A stretch of 64,000 nt of DNA from Hirundichthys speculiger (GCA_018398805.1 JAGFBZ010001933.1:1-64000), one strand, 5' to 3'; positions 1 through 13,632 are shown, numbered from the stretch's first letter. A program made the numbers and translations. Notes: generated by a model from the letters alone, not told the origin.

Positions 1-755
1 ATTATATTTATTGCTTTATGAAACATCTTTTGCGAAGTAATAATGTACTGCAAAATTTTACTAATGGCGATTAGCCAAATAGAATCGTAAATGTTACCAC
101 ACATTTCAGTCGGAGCATAAGTTTTCAGTTAGTTACCCTGTTAAAAATGTCTTTATTAGGCTAGTGTTGGGATGTAAAGCTTTTTATGAACGCATTTGAG
201 AAATCCATGCAAATTCTAATTTTGGGCTATGCAGTAATTTAGTGTTTGGTTGGAAACACTATAGGCTCATATCGATGGTAAGTTTTTGTAACGTCGACAA
301 TACCACATGTAAAGTCGAGGGTAATTTTCCTAAAATACATCAGGCTATATGAAAAATTACATGACGTGTAGAATTTAAATCAAAAACATGTCCAAAAGTT
401 CTATGTATGTGGACCAAATTATGCGCTTTTGGTATTGAGGATGTTGCCGTGGAATTACGCCTGATACTTCCAAACTAACACTAATTATTGCACAGGCTGA
501 AAGATAGAATATGCTTAGAATACACGTTTATGTCAAGGTAGCCTAGCACTTGTACCAGATGATCTTTGCTTGTACTGCTCTCACTTGTTTCAGCCTGATT
601 TAGACCTCACTTTTGAGGTACCCTCTCTTGAGGCTGATGAGAGCTGGGCAGTAAAATTATGACTTGTAATATCACCATCTGTATCTATGTCAGCATCTTA
701 TGTAGTTTTAATCAAATGTAAATGCCAAATGCTATTTTGTGGTTTGTTTACTTAG
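1..755. other. AT-rich flank, no gene recognised
   Basis: I see no convincing exon, RNA gene or transposon boundary here. The segment ends in a plausible 3' splice site (tttacttag, ending at 755) directly before the P2X7-like exon, so some of it may be intron of that gene with an earlier exon inside or upstream of the window. Confidence 0.4.
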
Positions 756-770
756 GAACTCATTCAAAAC

Positions 771-1337
771 ATGAGTGAAATGGGGCTACGAGCACCAGCA
801 ACCCGGATCTTCTCCCGGAACCCTGAATTGGTTTTTGATGCCCTGCCTCCATTGGATAGCACCACTCTCCCACCTGCAGCTGCTCTTCCATGGTGTACCT
901 GTGGGAACTGCAGGGAGATGGCCACAGATGCAGAAAGGAAATGCTGTGGCCAGGGGCCTGAGCACTGCATAAGCAAATTGCCTCATTTCGAGCTTTACTG
1001 CTTGGAAGATGGCTATTTGCGTCTACACAGAGACTACAGGAATGATGTGTTGGTGGTAGCAGAAGTTACAGAGCCAGGTGATGATAATAGGCAGTTTAGA
1101 TATGCTGCTTATCGCCAGTACACCTTTTGGCAGCATGGATCACTGGGCCAGGGTAACCGTCGTGTTATCCCCAGCTGCTGCATTTGGAGAATAAGGGACA
1201 AATACCCTGACCCTCAAGGCCAGTACACTGGCTTTTACCCACAATTTGAACAAACTTTACCGACTCCAGTTTACTTGAAGTTACTTGTTGTATATACTTT
1301 GTTTTTACAAATTGTTTGTTTTGTTCCAAGTTTGTAA
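771..1337 (+). CDS. P2X7 receptor C-terminal (ballast)-like protein
   Basis: 188-residue reading frame resembling the cytoplasmic ballast domain of the P2X7 purinergic receptor without any channel part. Visible hallmarks in order are WCTCGNC with a following CC pair (the zinc-binding cysteine pattern), [21 protein letters not shown] and GQYTGFYP, which line up with the same segments of P2X7. There are no transmembrane P2X segments. The frame stays open back to a splice acceptor at 755, so the ATG at 771 may be internal and an upstream coding exon may exist. The last 25 residues after the domain are hydrophobic and low in conserved features. An AATAAA follows within 25 bases of the stop. It converges on the minus-strand gene at 1722-3947. 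Known: such detached P2X7-like domains are multicopy in fish. Its role here is unknown. Confidence 0.75.
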   Translation: MSEMGLRAPATRIFSRNPELVFDALPPLDSTTLPPAAALPWCTCGNCREMATDAERKCCGQGPEHCISKLPHFELYCLEDGYLRLHRDYRNDVLVVAEVTEPGDDNRQFRYAAYRQYTFWQHGSLGQGNRRVIPSCCIWRIRDKYPDPQGQYTGFYPQFEQTLPTPVYLKLLVVYTLFLQIVCFVPSL

Positions 1338-1356
1338 AGAGCCTTCTTCCTTGTTC

Positions 1357-1362
1357 AATAAA
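1357..1362 (+). terminator. Polyadenylation signal of the P2X7-like gene
   Basis: AATAAA lies about 20 bases after the stop codon of the P2X7-like frame. On the other strand a nearby TTTATT (about 1368) could serve the convergent gene. Confidence 0.5.
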
Positions 1363-1721
1363 AAAAGTTTATTTATAATAACAATGCTTTCCTATTTACG
1401 ATATAGAGGAACAGTAAAAAATAAATAAAACGAGGGATAAACAGTATAAATAGTATAAATAACTATTGAACAATTAACTGCTCTGTACTGTGGAAACTTT
1501 ATGAAATGGTTTTAAAAGCAGCTTGTGGCAGAAAATGGAAATGACAAGGGCTGAGAGGCTCTGGAAACGGGTTTCACTGGTCTTCACTCTGGAATGCTGA
1601 CACTGAGGAGAGCAAAATAAAAACAGAAATTAGATTATTTTAAAAATTAAATGTAATATGCATTACATCTAACTTGGTGTGTGGTATGTAGCCGCAGATG
1701 CAAAAGAAATAAACTGGTATT

Positions 1722-3947
1722 CTACCTACCAAGACCTCTCCTGACTTGGGTGCGCAGGAGTTCCTCCTTGGTTGGTGCCGGCACAGGGGGAAGAGGGCCG
1801 TACTTTCTGGGGTCATCGGGCCGAAGACTCCTCCGCCTGGGCATTCCCTTGCCAGCTAGCCTCTTTTGCAGAATCTTTGTTTGCAGTTCTGGGATGTAGC
1901 CATAGGTCTTCGATGTCTTCTTAGTGTACAGCATATACCTTTGGGCATTTTTCTTGTACAGCCTCCTGTACCTAAAATAAAAGCAGAGAAAATAGATTGT
2001 TTTACAGTACAGTGTTTTATATAGAGTTTCAATGGTGTAATCAGGTAAAATGGTTCCCAACATCCAACATGTAGAAATGAGCATGTCACTTACTGCTTGC
2101 TTCCATCAGACTTGCACAACTCTGGGCGGTCCTTGTGGTAGTTGTAATCCATTGCTGCGAGGAGCATCCTGGCCTTAAAGACAGGAGGGCTAAATGCTGA
2201 GCGCTTGCTGGCATACATTAAAATATGGTTTTGGAAGGACTCCAGATCAGCAGTGGACCTGTGGGGGTGGGACATAGAGACATTTTTTGATTTTTTTGAA
2301 AATCACTTTCTAGGTACAGTATGTGTACACACTCATTAAATTACCTGAAGTTCAGGTATTTGTGAACTTTGTTGAGCCATCTCTTGTTTCGCACAATACT
2401 CTTCAGGGCCTCGTGTGCCGTGGAGCCTCGCTCAAGCCACTCTTGAGTTCCCCCTGATTCCAAGTCTGCATGCTGGCAGCCTCCCTGTACCCACCTCCCA
2501 CCTGTGTTCATTTGTGACATGGTGTAGGAGCCCAAGCCACAGCTCCTACAAAATAATACAGAAATATAATGGACAGACACAAAAAGCATGGCAATTGAAC
2601 ATTATTTACTGCTAATGATGATGATTGTTAGTAATGTAAGTGGGTCATCTGATTGACCACAATGACACCTCTGGATAGGTACTTATGGTAATCAATAAGC
2701 TAATATCCAACATCAAGGTAACATCTTGCATGTTAGTTTCATACATTATTGACAACTATTTTTCAAACTATAACAACTTACAAGAAACTCTTGGCAGGAA
2801 TCAGCTGTTTTGCAGCACCACCAAAATTATTTCTTATATTTAGACAAATTCGAAAGCTTGAGAGTATTTATATACCTCTCCTCTAGAACTTCTGAGGCAT
2901 CCACAGTGCACTCCTCATCTTCCAATGCTTCCTCTGTAGGTGGCAGGTCTTCTCTATAAATAGTTTAGTTGTTTTAGACAAAAAATGCTTCCAAATATGA
3001 AATGAAAATGAAAACAACGTGGCACTGATCACTGACCGATTTGAAAGCGTTTCAGACGATGCATGTCCAATACTGGAGAGTGATGGTGCAGTCAGGTGGT
3101 GCTTCTTCCACTGTCTTTTACTTGGGCTTGAAGTGCTTGGGCCATAACAGCTGAAGACACAAGCGTTTTTGTCATAATTATGGAACACTCTTCACATTTA
3201 CCATAATATGCAACAACCAACATTTACCACAGACTAGTGTCTAACCAAAGATAATGCGGGGAAAATTACGTCTGCATTCGTCATCAATGGCTAACGTTTT
3301 TTATCAGTTCCATCAGAAAAGACTGATGCTAATAACTAACGTTAGCAATGGTCAGATGGGTCAATTTGCAGCACGTGTAATACACAATATATGCAAAGAA
3401 TGAATAAGAAATCGTTTTACCGTGGTAACGTTAGGCTACTGTCTCAATGAGGTTTCACATTACCATGGCCATGCTAATGTTTTCCACGGCACGATGACTG
3501 ACGGGCTCCGCTTATTAGCCTAACGTTACATTGCTAGTGTTAGCAATATCAGTCACCGTTTTTATATTCTAAATAATAATTATTTACCTTTTCAATTCGA
3601 TGACCCACCTGCTCCATAACGTTATGCGCTAGCGTTACTATGCACGAACATGCATAACTTTGTTTAACTAGTGAATACTCCGACGTAGTGAATACTGAAA
3701 TTTCTTTGTTACCTTGTTCTGTTACCTTGCCCAAGTAAATTAGCGTTAGCCAAACATTTAGCTATGAATCTTACCTGTCCAGGGGAAAATCAGCAACGTT
3801 GGCGTCTGTCTTCAAATTCTTCTCCGCTTTCAGCCGCCTCCATCTATCAAAAGCACCTCCTATACAAATCCTTGTTTTATTGCGGACCTTGTCACGACGT
3901 AACTCGGATTCATAACGAGGTCTTTTTTGTTTTGGTAAACTAGCCAT
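1722..3947 (-). CDS. Six-exon gene of unknown function, fish multicopy-type protein
   Basis: I reconstruct six exons on the minus strand: 3947-3775, 3150-3037, 2953-2876, 2545-2345, 2258-2094 and 1971-1722, giving 326 residues. All junctions are GT-AG. Every intron is phase 2, so each internal exon is a multiple of three. The start at 3947 is preferred over the ATG at 3962 because it has A at -3 and G at +4. Recognisable stretches are a basic N-terminus with GGAFDRWRRLKAEKNLKTDA, an acidic linker, WLERGSTAHEALKSIV, STADLESFQNHILMYASKR and YGYIPELQ. I know this pattern from uncharacterised multicopy fish proteins but cannot assign a function. There is no signal peptide or membrane segment. Alternative end: the last codons contain a possible donor (CTTG|GTAGGT) and an acceptor near 1604 would add a short terminal exon. 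It converges on the P2X7-like gene. Confidence 0.7.
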
Positions 3948-4620
3948 TTTCACATCCAACACGTTCGTAGCGGCTGCTGCGATAATGAGAGCGGAGCTGG
4001 CAACCCGGATGCCGAAACACTACTGACTTCCTGATTGGGAGATAGGTGGAGGGTGGCGCTTCAGGCCAAAACACGAAATGACAACAAAAACAAGACTTGC
4101 AGCCCTCAAGTCCTCTTTTTAAAAGGGAATATCCTGGCTTGAGTGCTGTTGTCAGTGACATAAGTATTTGAAATGAACATGATTTTTAAATGTCTTTTGA
4201 CATATCAGGGTCATTTTATGATTCGTTTTATTAATCTTCTTACATACAGCTCCTTTAAATCTTTGTGGGAAATAAAAAGTGTGTCCCTCCCAATGCTGAA
4301 GGTGTGCCAGCGCATCCATTACACAACATTACGCATGAGCCTCACCGCACTAAACATATGTTTACTCAGCAGTTACACTGATTGCTGCCCACTTTCTCAC
4401 AATTAATGCATCGGTCGGTGCTATCCGACCCTCTGATATGAAATTAAATTAAATGTCTGAAGTGAATGTGGCTTCAATTCACCACCTCACCATCTGCGCC
4501 ACTTCTTCTCCAAAATGTTTGCGCTCAAGGCTCAGAAGTGTCGTACAGGTGCGCACATTCTCCCGTCAAGTCTTTCTTCAGTGATCACTGTTTTGCCATA
4601 AAAGTGACATGCGCAACTCT
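3948..4620. other. Intergenic region between divergent genes
   Basis: This holds the 5' flank of the minus-strand six-exon gene and the upstream flank of tandem copy A. Short open frames here have no family features. I see no RNA gene or transposon end. Confidence 0.5.
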
Positions 4621-4629
4621 CAGGCATGT

Positions 4630-4774
4630 TATATAAGATGACTGGGCTGTTGTCTTTGGAGTTTGTTTTTCACCACGGGGCGGTACTTCATTTTGTTGGT
4701 TTCATTTTCTTTGGTTTCATTTTTACAGAAAGCAGAAAAGCAGAAGCTGACGCAGAAAAACGCGACATTTCAAG
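4630..4774 (+). promoter_or_regulatory. Promoter and 5' noncoding exon of tandem copy A, TATA and ISRE-like
   Basis: TATATAAG sits at 4630-4637, and TTTCATTTTC (IRF/ISRE-type TTTCNNTTTC) at 4700-4709. The segment ends in a donor, CAAG|GTATGT, at 4774/4775. The region matches the sequence before 31223 in copy B, where the same TTTCATTTTC is kept, so it is probably the shared noncoding first exon and promoter. The exact start of transcription cannot be read. If the TATA box is used, the ISRE-like site lies inside the exon. Confidence 0.4.
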
Positions 4775-4959
4775 GTATGTTTGTTCCTTTTGCAACTATT
4801 TTTTTATTGAGGAATACATAAGATTGTCATAACATTTTGCTTCACATGTGTAGAAATTAAGACCATGATGTCAGATTTCGAAAGACTGCGCAACCTAAAC
4901 AAAACCAGAGCAGGTCTAGTCTGAAGTTCCCACACAGAATAAAAGTTTATTTTTATTTT

Positions 4960-4969
4960 TTTCACTTTC
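4960..4969 (+). promoter_or_regulatory. ISRE-like site in first intron of copy A
   Basis: TTTCACTTTC, i.e. GAAAGTGAAA on the other strand, is a full match to the TTTCNNTTTC core bound by IRF/STAT complexes. It lies 190 bases inside the first intron. Confidence 0.35.
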
Positions 4970-5335
4970 ACGACACCGACTAAGATTTATTCTCGTTCGT
5001 CTCTTGCTTGGCCACTCTTTTTTGTCATCATTACTCTTTTAAGGTTTTTTTGAGGTCATCTTGGTTGTTATGTGAAATAATTTCATTGTTGTTGATATTT
5101 TAAATAGTTCTGTAAAGTGACATGCATTTATTAAAAGAGATGAATGGAATGGGAAAAGTTCAAGCTGCCAGAGTTGTTGTGGACCAGCCCATATGAGATG
5201 TTGCCTTCAAGGTGCATATTATGGTCTTCTTGTGGCAAAAAGAAGTGGAGATACTTTTCTCTCAAAGCCTACAGGATAAACTTGTCTGAATAATTGAGAA
5301 TTGACCCAGCTTTTTGTTTTGTCATGCAGCAAAAC

Positions 5336-5345
5336 TTTCACTTTC
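5336..5345 (+). promoter_or_regulatory. Second intronic ISRE-like site of copy A
   Basis: TTTCACTTTC occurs again 260 bases before the coding start. Three such cores within 650 bases is more than I would expect casually, though T-rich DNA raises chance hits. Confidence 0.3.
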
Positions 5346-5460
5346 ATTTTTATCTCTCTGTGATCATTGCTGCTGTATCAACAGTGAATGTGCTAAAATG
5401 CTGTGCAACCCCAGTATGCATGCATGCAAAAAGCAGAAATTGGCCTAGTGGTTGAAGAAA

Positions 5461-5579
5461 GAAATACAAAAAAAAAAACAAAACAAAAAAAAAAAAAAAA
5501 AACATGGGGTTTTCCAGACCACAGGTTCATTCCAGTTGAGTAAAAAAAAAAAAAAAAAAAAAAAAAAAGTGAAAAAAAA
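5461..5579. repeat. A-rich low-complexity tracts
   Basis: There are two long A-runs with sparse C or G interruptions, just upstream of the first coding exon of copy A. They are prone to length error and polymorphism. Confidence 0.8.
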
Positions 5580-8500
5580 AATCATTAATTTCTTCGTGTT
5601 TTTAGATGGGAGCAATATTTAACCTGCTTGAGCAGCACAGGCTGGAATCTTTCTACAACAAGTTTCTTCAGTTGGGAGTGAAAGAGGAACGGGATTTCCT
5701 GGATGGAGTGACAGATGAAGATTTGAACAACATGGGTAAGAATCCTGTAGATGGGTGAATGTGAACTCTATTTTAAAATTAAGGTTTGATTTTAGGTTCG
5801 GATAAACAACAGGACATAATATATTGCAACTTGTCATTATTTATTTACTGAAAAAGAGGTCAAAGCACAGAAGCTGTGGTTAAAAAAACTAAGTATGCCT
5901 CAACATTTAATAGTTCGTAGAACCAACTTTAGCAGTAAAATGTTGAAATAGATGCTTTCTGCATAAAAGCTGATGGACAATTCCATCTTAAAGACCATAG
6001 CTTATGTCCTACCTTCATGGCATTGTGTTAACACATAACACCAATATATCTGCTTTTATAGAGGTTTGTGCACCTGCTGATGATTTTTCATGAAAGCACA
6101 GGATAAAAAGACGGGGTTGTAACTCTGGAATATGACTGAACCTTCTCTCTTCACATACAGGAGAGTGTAGGATATTTTGAATGTGTATTTAAATGTCTCA
6201 GAGTGAAGAGTATCTTTACATAACACTATCATGGTAATAATTTGGCCTCACAAGGTCAGCATGTTTTAATTGGTTGTTGTCTTGTTTTCTTCCATCTGAA
6301 ATTGAACATTTTATTTGTTGATGGTATCATGTGACATTCTATGTAAAAATTTCTATTTTATTTCTACTGTTTTTGTGAAGACATTTCAAAAATCACTAAA
6401 TCTGTCTCCTTATTTTTTTTATACAGGTTTAAGTCAGGTGGAAAAGAATCGCTTTTCCACCATGAGAAACATTATCCAGAGACTCAGAGCTCCACATCGA
6501 CAAGTTCAGGCTGTGACACCAGTGCAAAAATCACTGGCATCATTCTCTCTGCAGTACACATACCCTAAATGCCCCGAACCAAAGCACATTAAAGGTGAGA
6601 GGTCTCTGACCCGTTTACTGTAAACATCCGAAGACTGGTGATGGTGATTATTATTCGATAAATACTTTGTTCTTGATAGCTCATGTCCAAATGTTAAACC
6701 ACAGATATGGATCCAGCACAAAACACAGTGGAGGATCTGATGTTACGGATCTCTCATTCTGAAAATATTGGAAACAGCAAAGGAGTCTGTCTCTACACAG
6801 CTGATGGGATGCCCCTGACGGACGACCCCTTCTTCAACACTTGTGAGTGGACTGTACTGTATATACATGAATTCATACAACCGATTTAGGGTCAGATCCC
6901 AATCAGAATATAGTCCCTGACATATCCACCTGCTGTGAGGGTTTTAACTCAGATGTTCTTAGTAGTTATTGACACAAAAATTGGAGACCACATTTTGTCT
7001 TTCTACTGCACTGCAAGAACTGGAAACTCATTGTTTGTTTTAGCTATGCAACAGTTTTACACTTCTGTCTTGTTATTCAGGGTCTTTGAAGGACAGACAC
7101 ATTGAAAATGGTGCCACGATCTATGTCATATTTACACCAAAAGAAAACCTAAAGGGAGCTCCTCAAAGGATAAAACAAGAGTCTGATCAAACTTCTGGAA
7201 CGGATGTTATTCGATGCCATATCATGCTCAAGGTATGTCCATGCTATGGTACTCATGATCCAAACAATGATGTTTGTGTGACGTTAAGTAATTGCAACAT
7301 TATTTTGGCCATGGATGACTGGCATTATTGGTGGGACAGGTTAGTATTTTGTACAAGTAACAGAAATTCCATCATGCAGCAATTATACATTAATTCGACA
7401 GGATAAATTATAGTTGTAACTGTAGAAGTTCCAGTGTCAAAAGTAATGGCAGTTATGGACTATTGGTTGTATCACTGCTTCAAATTAAATATATTTTCTC
7501 TACTACCAGTACAATCAGGACACTTAATGTTTGTAGATTTGAACATCAAGAAAACAAAAGTGTGTTGACTTCAGTGTTTTCATGATCATATAGGCCTCAT
7601 ACCAGGGGCCACTCAGAGGAGAGATCATTTTTATTTTCCTCCGCAGGTATTGTCAAAGAAAGCTTATGTTGAGCAGTTGAATTTATGTACAAAGTGTTGA
7701 GCACATATTCATCACAGACCTGCATGCACCCCCACAAGCATACCTCTCTGCTTGTAAATGATATCCTGAGCATTTACAACACAGCAGTGGTTGTTGGCAC
7801 TATTTGACATGCTTATATCCTGTCTGAAAGCTTGGTGTCTTATGTACACACATTGATTTGCATGAGCTCATCCATTTTTTTAAGCAAGTTTTTTTTTTTA
7901 ATGTTTAAATTTATCACCATGTTAGAATCTATTTCAGTTACACCTCTGTAGGCAGTTTAGTGCCATACAATCGTTTTTCTACCATTTCATTTCAAAACTA
8001 CAGCATGTAGAATCATTTATATTTAATGTTGTTGTTGACCAACAGCACGTAAATAAACATTTTGTATTTGTTTTTTATGAGCCGCTTTTAAGCCATTTCT
8101 TTTTTACTCATTAAGGGAGACTTATGCTGGATTTAAAAAGTGACACGATGGTGACTTTAAGAGGCAAGCTGTCCAACGCGAGTGGAATTCCAGCTCATGT
8201 CCTTCATGACACGTAAGTCAAACCATTTGTTGCTTTGGACTTTCCGTGAAGTGTCTTTTCTCCTGTTTTGCTCTGTAATATTACTTACTCTGTTCACAGA
8301 GGTGGATACTCCAGTGGTGACTCTCTGCAAACGTGTGGAATCTCTGAGGAGTCGACAGTTTTCTTTACTTTGTCTTCTTTTCCTGAGGAGACTCCAAAAG
8401 ATGAAACTTTCTACATTAATGATTTTGCGCCTTCAGTGCCACAAACCCTGAAAGGAATCAGTGTGTTCCTGTCTTCAATACGTGCCATTGTAAGCGGCAT

Positions 8501-8639
8501 TTTATTTTCTACATAATGACATTTTTTTTTTTATCTTGCATAACATTTCTTTAAAAATCATTGCTCTAGAAATGACTTTTTATTAGCATTTTGCAATCAT
8601 TATTTTAAGCACTTTTACCAAATTTTACAACAAAATGCA

Positions 8640-10560
8640 TTAGGAATGGGAATTTGAGAATTTGTGTGTACGATGCGTATGCGTCATGTGTGAATGCCAG
8701 AGGATGGACGGCCTGTCATCTCACATTGTTTCGCCCTTTTAAAGCAGAACAAGGTACTTTTGTTCACGTGAAAATATCGGTGTCGGTGTAAATTGAAGGA
8801 ATATTTGCTTACTTTTATACGCTTCATCTGGCTGCATCATTCATTTGTGCCTGCTGTCGGCAAAAACCGGACAAAGTACGTATCACTTATAGTACTATGT
8901 CACACATCAGAAGTGATGAATCTAGCTCACAGAGCTTGAGTGAACATCGTGACCGAGGCAACTAAGATGCTCAAGAAAATAATGACGGAAGAGAAAATGA
9001 GAGGGAGGACGAGACCAATCAAAAGTAAATCTTAGAGTTGTAAAAGTGACTTGACCTTCACTTGAGAAGGTGCAATAGATGAGCAGGACCAGTGGTCTTA
9101 TCGTAGTGTCGATAAGACGAACCGTCTTATCGACGGGAGGACAGAAGAGCTACAAAACACTTTCTGAAGGTACTTTAATATTCCTTCAAATGAAATTTGA
9201 TTAAGGAAAACATCAGTGTTTTAATGCAATCCCTTAGTGTAGATGAATGTTTGCTAGAGCCTTCGACAAACTTTAAACATGAAACACTTGTGAAGCACAA
9301 CAATGATGTATAAGCTGTGCAGAAATGGATGTGCAAGTCAACTATAGTGCATCTACTAGTAGCATTTGAAAAGCAAGCGTTTACTAATCTCTGTACAGAA
9401 AAGACTAAAATGACAATAAGCTTCGGCTCATTTCAACATTATAAAGAAAAAGTCTATTTAAAGTTATGGGTTTTGGTAAGTTGTTCCTGACTAAGAAATT
9501 ACACATTTTTCTCATTGGAAATAAACCAGATGTTCTACCCACACCAGCCATTACCAAACTTCAGAATACCATGGCCCAATTTGAAATGTGAAAAATCTCT
9601 GTGGGCCACCCAAACCTTTAATCACAACTGTGATCAACATACAGGACTAGAAACTATGTTCCAATTTTAATGTAAGGAGTCAACAAATAAGGTGACACTT
9701 GTCATATTAAGTTAAGATGAAAGTAGAATAGCACTTGTTGTGGCAATTTTATTAATTGCACAAATTAAAATTATAGATCCTTAACAAAATGCAACAGCAG
9801 AGCTCAAACTTTTAACCAGGTTTATTTCAGCTGAGCGCAACAGCGGGAACACAGTCATGCGGCCTGCAGGCTGGATGATTGTGCCCCCCGTAATCCACAT
9901 TTACATCCCTTATATAGTTGTCTGATAGAACAAAAGGCAATTTACATCTCTTACACAAGGAAGTCTTATTGACCAAATGGCAGGAACTGATTCAATCAAT
10001 TTACATGTCTTACAGCAAAGAAATCTTTGTTGATCAAAGGCAGGACTGGTTGATCAACATTTCGGTAGTGTGGAGACAGTCTTCCTCTCTGGGAAAGTTG
10101 TCACAATACACTGATAAAGGTGTTAACAACTTTCGTCTGGAAATGTTGATTGAAAAGGGAGCTTTGACACCTAGACAGAAGCATTCTATATTCAAATTCT
10201 ACCAGGACACTCTTTCATCTGAGTTCTTTGTTATACTTAGCATTCTGTATTCAAATTTTCCACGACAGCACTTAACTGGTTTGTTTTATTACTTCTTAAT
10301 ATTTTTTTAATCATGTCATGAATATTTTACAGTAATTAAAAACATATTTAAAAAAGATCAAGGATTTAAAACATATTTGTTTAATTTTAATGACCTCTCA
10401 TGGCCCAACTGCAGTACCACGACGGCCCAACAGGGGGCCATAGCCCACACTTTGGGAATCAGTGACCTACACAATTTAGGCTACATTGGAATACAGTTAA
10501 ACAAACCCAGAAAGTTTAGCTTACAGGAATGGGAATCTTTTTATTATTAATGTTATCAAG
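8640..10560. other. Intron 6 of copy A with unclassified repeat-like DNA
   Basis: This long intron is absent at this size in a compact gene. It contains a small hairpin with repeated gtcttatcg (9097-9136) and direct-repeat-like blocks with 'ggcaggactg' near 9980-10060. Phrases such as gcccacactttgggaatcag near 10446 look like a transposon edge. I could not define ends or a family. The 130-aa open frame at 9918-10310 has no family features. Confidence 0.35.
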
Positions 10561-11768
10561 ATTTTCTTTTTTTTTTTTCTGATTCTCTGCAGTTTCCTGG
10601 AATCTCATCCAAATAGATTATGCCTCATTGAAACCTAATGCTTTTAATGATTCATCCATAACTGTGTGAAATATTGCCAGTTAGTGCTTTACTGATTGTC
10701 CACCCTTAATATATTTTAGATTTGAATCACAGAATAGTCTATTTCTAATACTGCTAGTACCACTAGTGTTTCTGTATTCAGGTATGTGCTTCATTCAGTT
10801 CTGTTATCTGCAACTGGTGATTTAAAAATAATGTAAACAGTAACTGGTTCATACTTTTATAATATGTACTCTGTGCATTGTGTGCAGTGGTTTGTCTACA
10901 CACTGGTACATTTGCCAGCCGAGGGTGAAAGCATCCAGTATTATCATAGAAAGTCAATGACCAGAAAAAGTTGGAAATGTAGCTTGTGGCCTAAACTCTG
11001 TTGTTTATTTTTCTACTTTCAGGGCTCTCTTCCAAGCTCAGACAAGAACAAATTGATTTCCTACATACGAGAATTGACGGGATGTAACCCCCTCACCCAG
11101 GGTTTGCACCAGTTACTCTGCAGGAATGAAATGATCACCAGGAACCAGAAGGTAAACTAGATTAGGTGTTGTAATTCTGATGGATTGTTCATTGTATTAC
11201 CCTGAAATTCTCTGAGTACAGCACATTTTTTTAAAGAATATTTTATCACCGTTGCCATGGATCTGCTTCTGGTTGAGCCGTACTATAATCACTTTTATAA
11301 TAATAATGTGCGTTCGTTGGAAGATTAATACCATTTTTTTTAACACAGCAATACTCCCAGCAGTTGCACATCTTTACTTTTTACACTATTACAGGAGTTT
11401 TCTGACCATCGTTATTATAGTTGTATTGACCCGATATTTTAGTCAAGGCTAAGTGCCTGTGAGTGTTTACGCTGAATATCATAAAACCTTATGACTGAGG
11501 CTGTACTTTCTTTTGAACATGGCCATTTATCATGATTTCTCTCTTGCAGATCGCTGTTGTTGAGGGCTTGTATACACTCTTCAGAGAGCTTTTGCCTCAA
11601 CTAGGATCAAAAAGAGGAGCAAAATTCATTGATGACCTGGATGTCTTTGAGAACTCGTTGTACTGCTGGGCACACCTCCTTAACCAAATGAATGTATTGT
11701 CAAGATATTAGAGTTTAAATTATTTGTTTCTATACTAAAGCTTTTCATATCTGGTGTTTTATGTAGTA

Positions 11769-12988
11769 CACTATATTGCCAAAAGTATTTGCTCACCCAT
11801 CCAAATGATGGTAATCAGGTGTTCCAATCACTTCCATGGCCACAGGTGTATAAGATTAAGCACCTAGACATGCAGACTGTTTTTACAAACATTTGTGAGA
11901 GAACGTGTCGCTCTCAGGAGCTCAGTGAATTCCAGCGTGGAACTGTTATAGGATGACATCTGCAACAAATCCAGTCATGAAATGTCCTCACTATTAAATA
12001 TTTCACAGTCAACTGTCAGCTGTGTTATAAGGACATGGAAGAGTTTGGGAACGACAGCAACTCAGCCATGAAGTGGTAGGACACATAAACTGAGAGAGCG
12101 GAGTCAGAGGATGCTGAAGCGCATAGTGAGAAGATGTCACCAGACCTCCAAACTTCATGTGGCTTCAGATTGGCTCAACAACAGTGTGCAGAGAGCTTCA
12201 TGAATGGGTTTCCATGGTGGGGCAGCTGCATCCAAGCCAGACATCACCAAGTGCAATGCAAAGCGTCAGATGCAGCGGTGTAAAGCAGCCACCACTGGAC
12301 TCTAGAGCAGTGGAGGAACGTTCTCTGGAGTGAAGAATCACGCTTCTCTGTCTGGTAATCTGATGGAAGAGTCTGGGTTTGGTGGTTTCCAGGAGAACGG
12401 TACTTGTCTGACTGCATTGATCCAAGTGTAAAGTTTGGTGGAGGGGGGATTATGGTGTGGGGTTGTTTTTCAGGAGCTGGACTTGGCCCCTTAGTTCCAG
12501 TGAAAGGAACTCTGAATGCTTCAGCAGACCAAGACATTTTGGACAATTCCATGTCTTCATACTTTGTGTTCATACTTTGTGGGAACAGTTTGGAGCTGGC
12601 CCCTTCCTCTTCCAACATGACTGTGCACCAGTGCACAAAGCAAGGTCCATAAAGACATGGATGGAAGAGTCTGGTGTGGATGAACTTGACTGGCCTGCAC
12701 AGTCCTGACCTCAACCCGATACAACACCTTTGGGATGAATTAGAGCAGAGACTGAGAGCCAGACCATCTCAGCCAACATCAGTGTTTGACCTCACAAATG
12801 TACTTCTGGAAGAATGGTCAAAAATCCCCATGAACACACTCCTAAACCTTGTGGACAGCCTTCCCAGAAGAGTTGAAGCTGTTCTAATGGCAAAGGGTGG
12901 ACCCACGTCATATTGATTAGTAATGGGATGTTACTAAAGCTCATATGTGAGTCAGGGCAGGTGAGCCAATACTTTTGGCAATATAGTG
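11769..12988 (+). mobile_element. Tc1-like transposon, inactivated, in intron 8 of copy A
   Basis: The ends read CACTATATTGCCAAAAGTA and its reverse complement, with TA before the left end; the TA on the right has decayed. Inside is a Tc1 transposase broken by shifts and stops. Still readable are [30 protein letters not shown] (second catalytic Asp region) and [17 protein letters not shown] (third acidic residue region), ending near 12916. The length of 1,220 bp is close to a full Tc1-like element. A close relative sits at 54473-58472. Confidence 0.9.
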
Positions 12989-13632
12989 GATGTAATCACT
13001 ACCTGTAAGCTTAGGTTAATTTCAGTTACTATTAAAGATGCATTACACTTGACTTTGCTTTGACAGAAACAAACATCTGAGCATGAGGACTATGCTCCCA
13101 TCACCCTTCGGTCTGAAGAAGGTAACCACTTCTGTGAACCTGTCAAAGTAGCGGGAGTTCCAAGCGTCTTAGAACGAGCAGATGTTCTCCAGAAACTCAA
13201 AGGTAACGTTGAAAGGGTTCATGCTTTTTAGCTACTTCCTTTTCACATTCTTCTACTTTGTCTTCGTACCTGATATTGTTCTTTTCACTGCAATGTTATG
13301 TTGTCTTGCAGAGTAGAATTAATAATACTAAATTTGTCTCCCGCAAAAACCCTTAACACTTGCCCCAAAGGTGTTTTTTTAGAGGCAGTGAATGTTACAC
13401 TCTTTACATCTTTTATTCTTTTAATCAGACGGAGTAGAAATTCCAAACTGCACTGAAAAGCCTCTGCAAGAAAGTTCGTTACAGAGAGCCACAGACATTG
13501 AGAAGATCCTTCTCAGCTTGCCTCGGCATATTCAAACATATCCTCTATGGATTCATCATGACAGCGTGTCTGGTCAGAAGTATGTATGACCATAATTTTT
13601 GCCTTTCTTTTAATACTCAATTTACCAGTTAA

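Noticed and set aside
12244..12714. 156-aa minus-strand open frame, similar to 175-aa frame at 54926-55453
   Set aside because: Both are antisense shadows of the Tc1 transposase. They recur because the transposon does.
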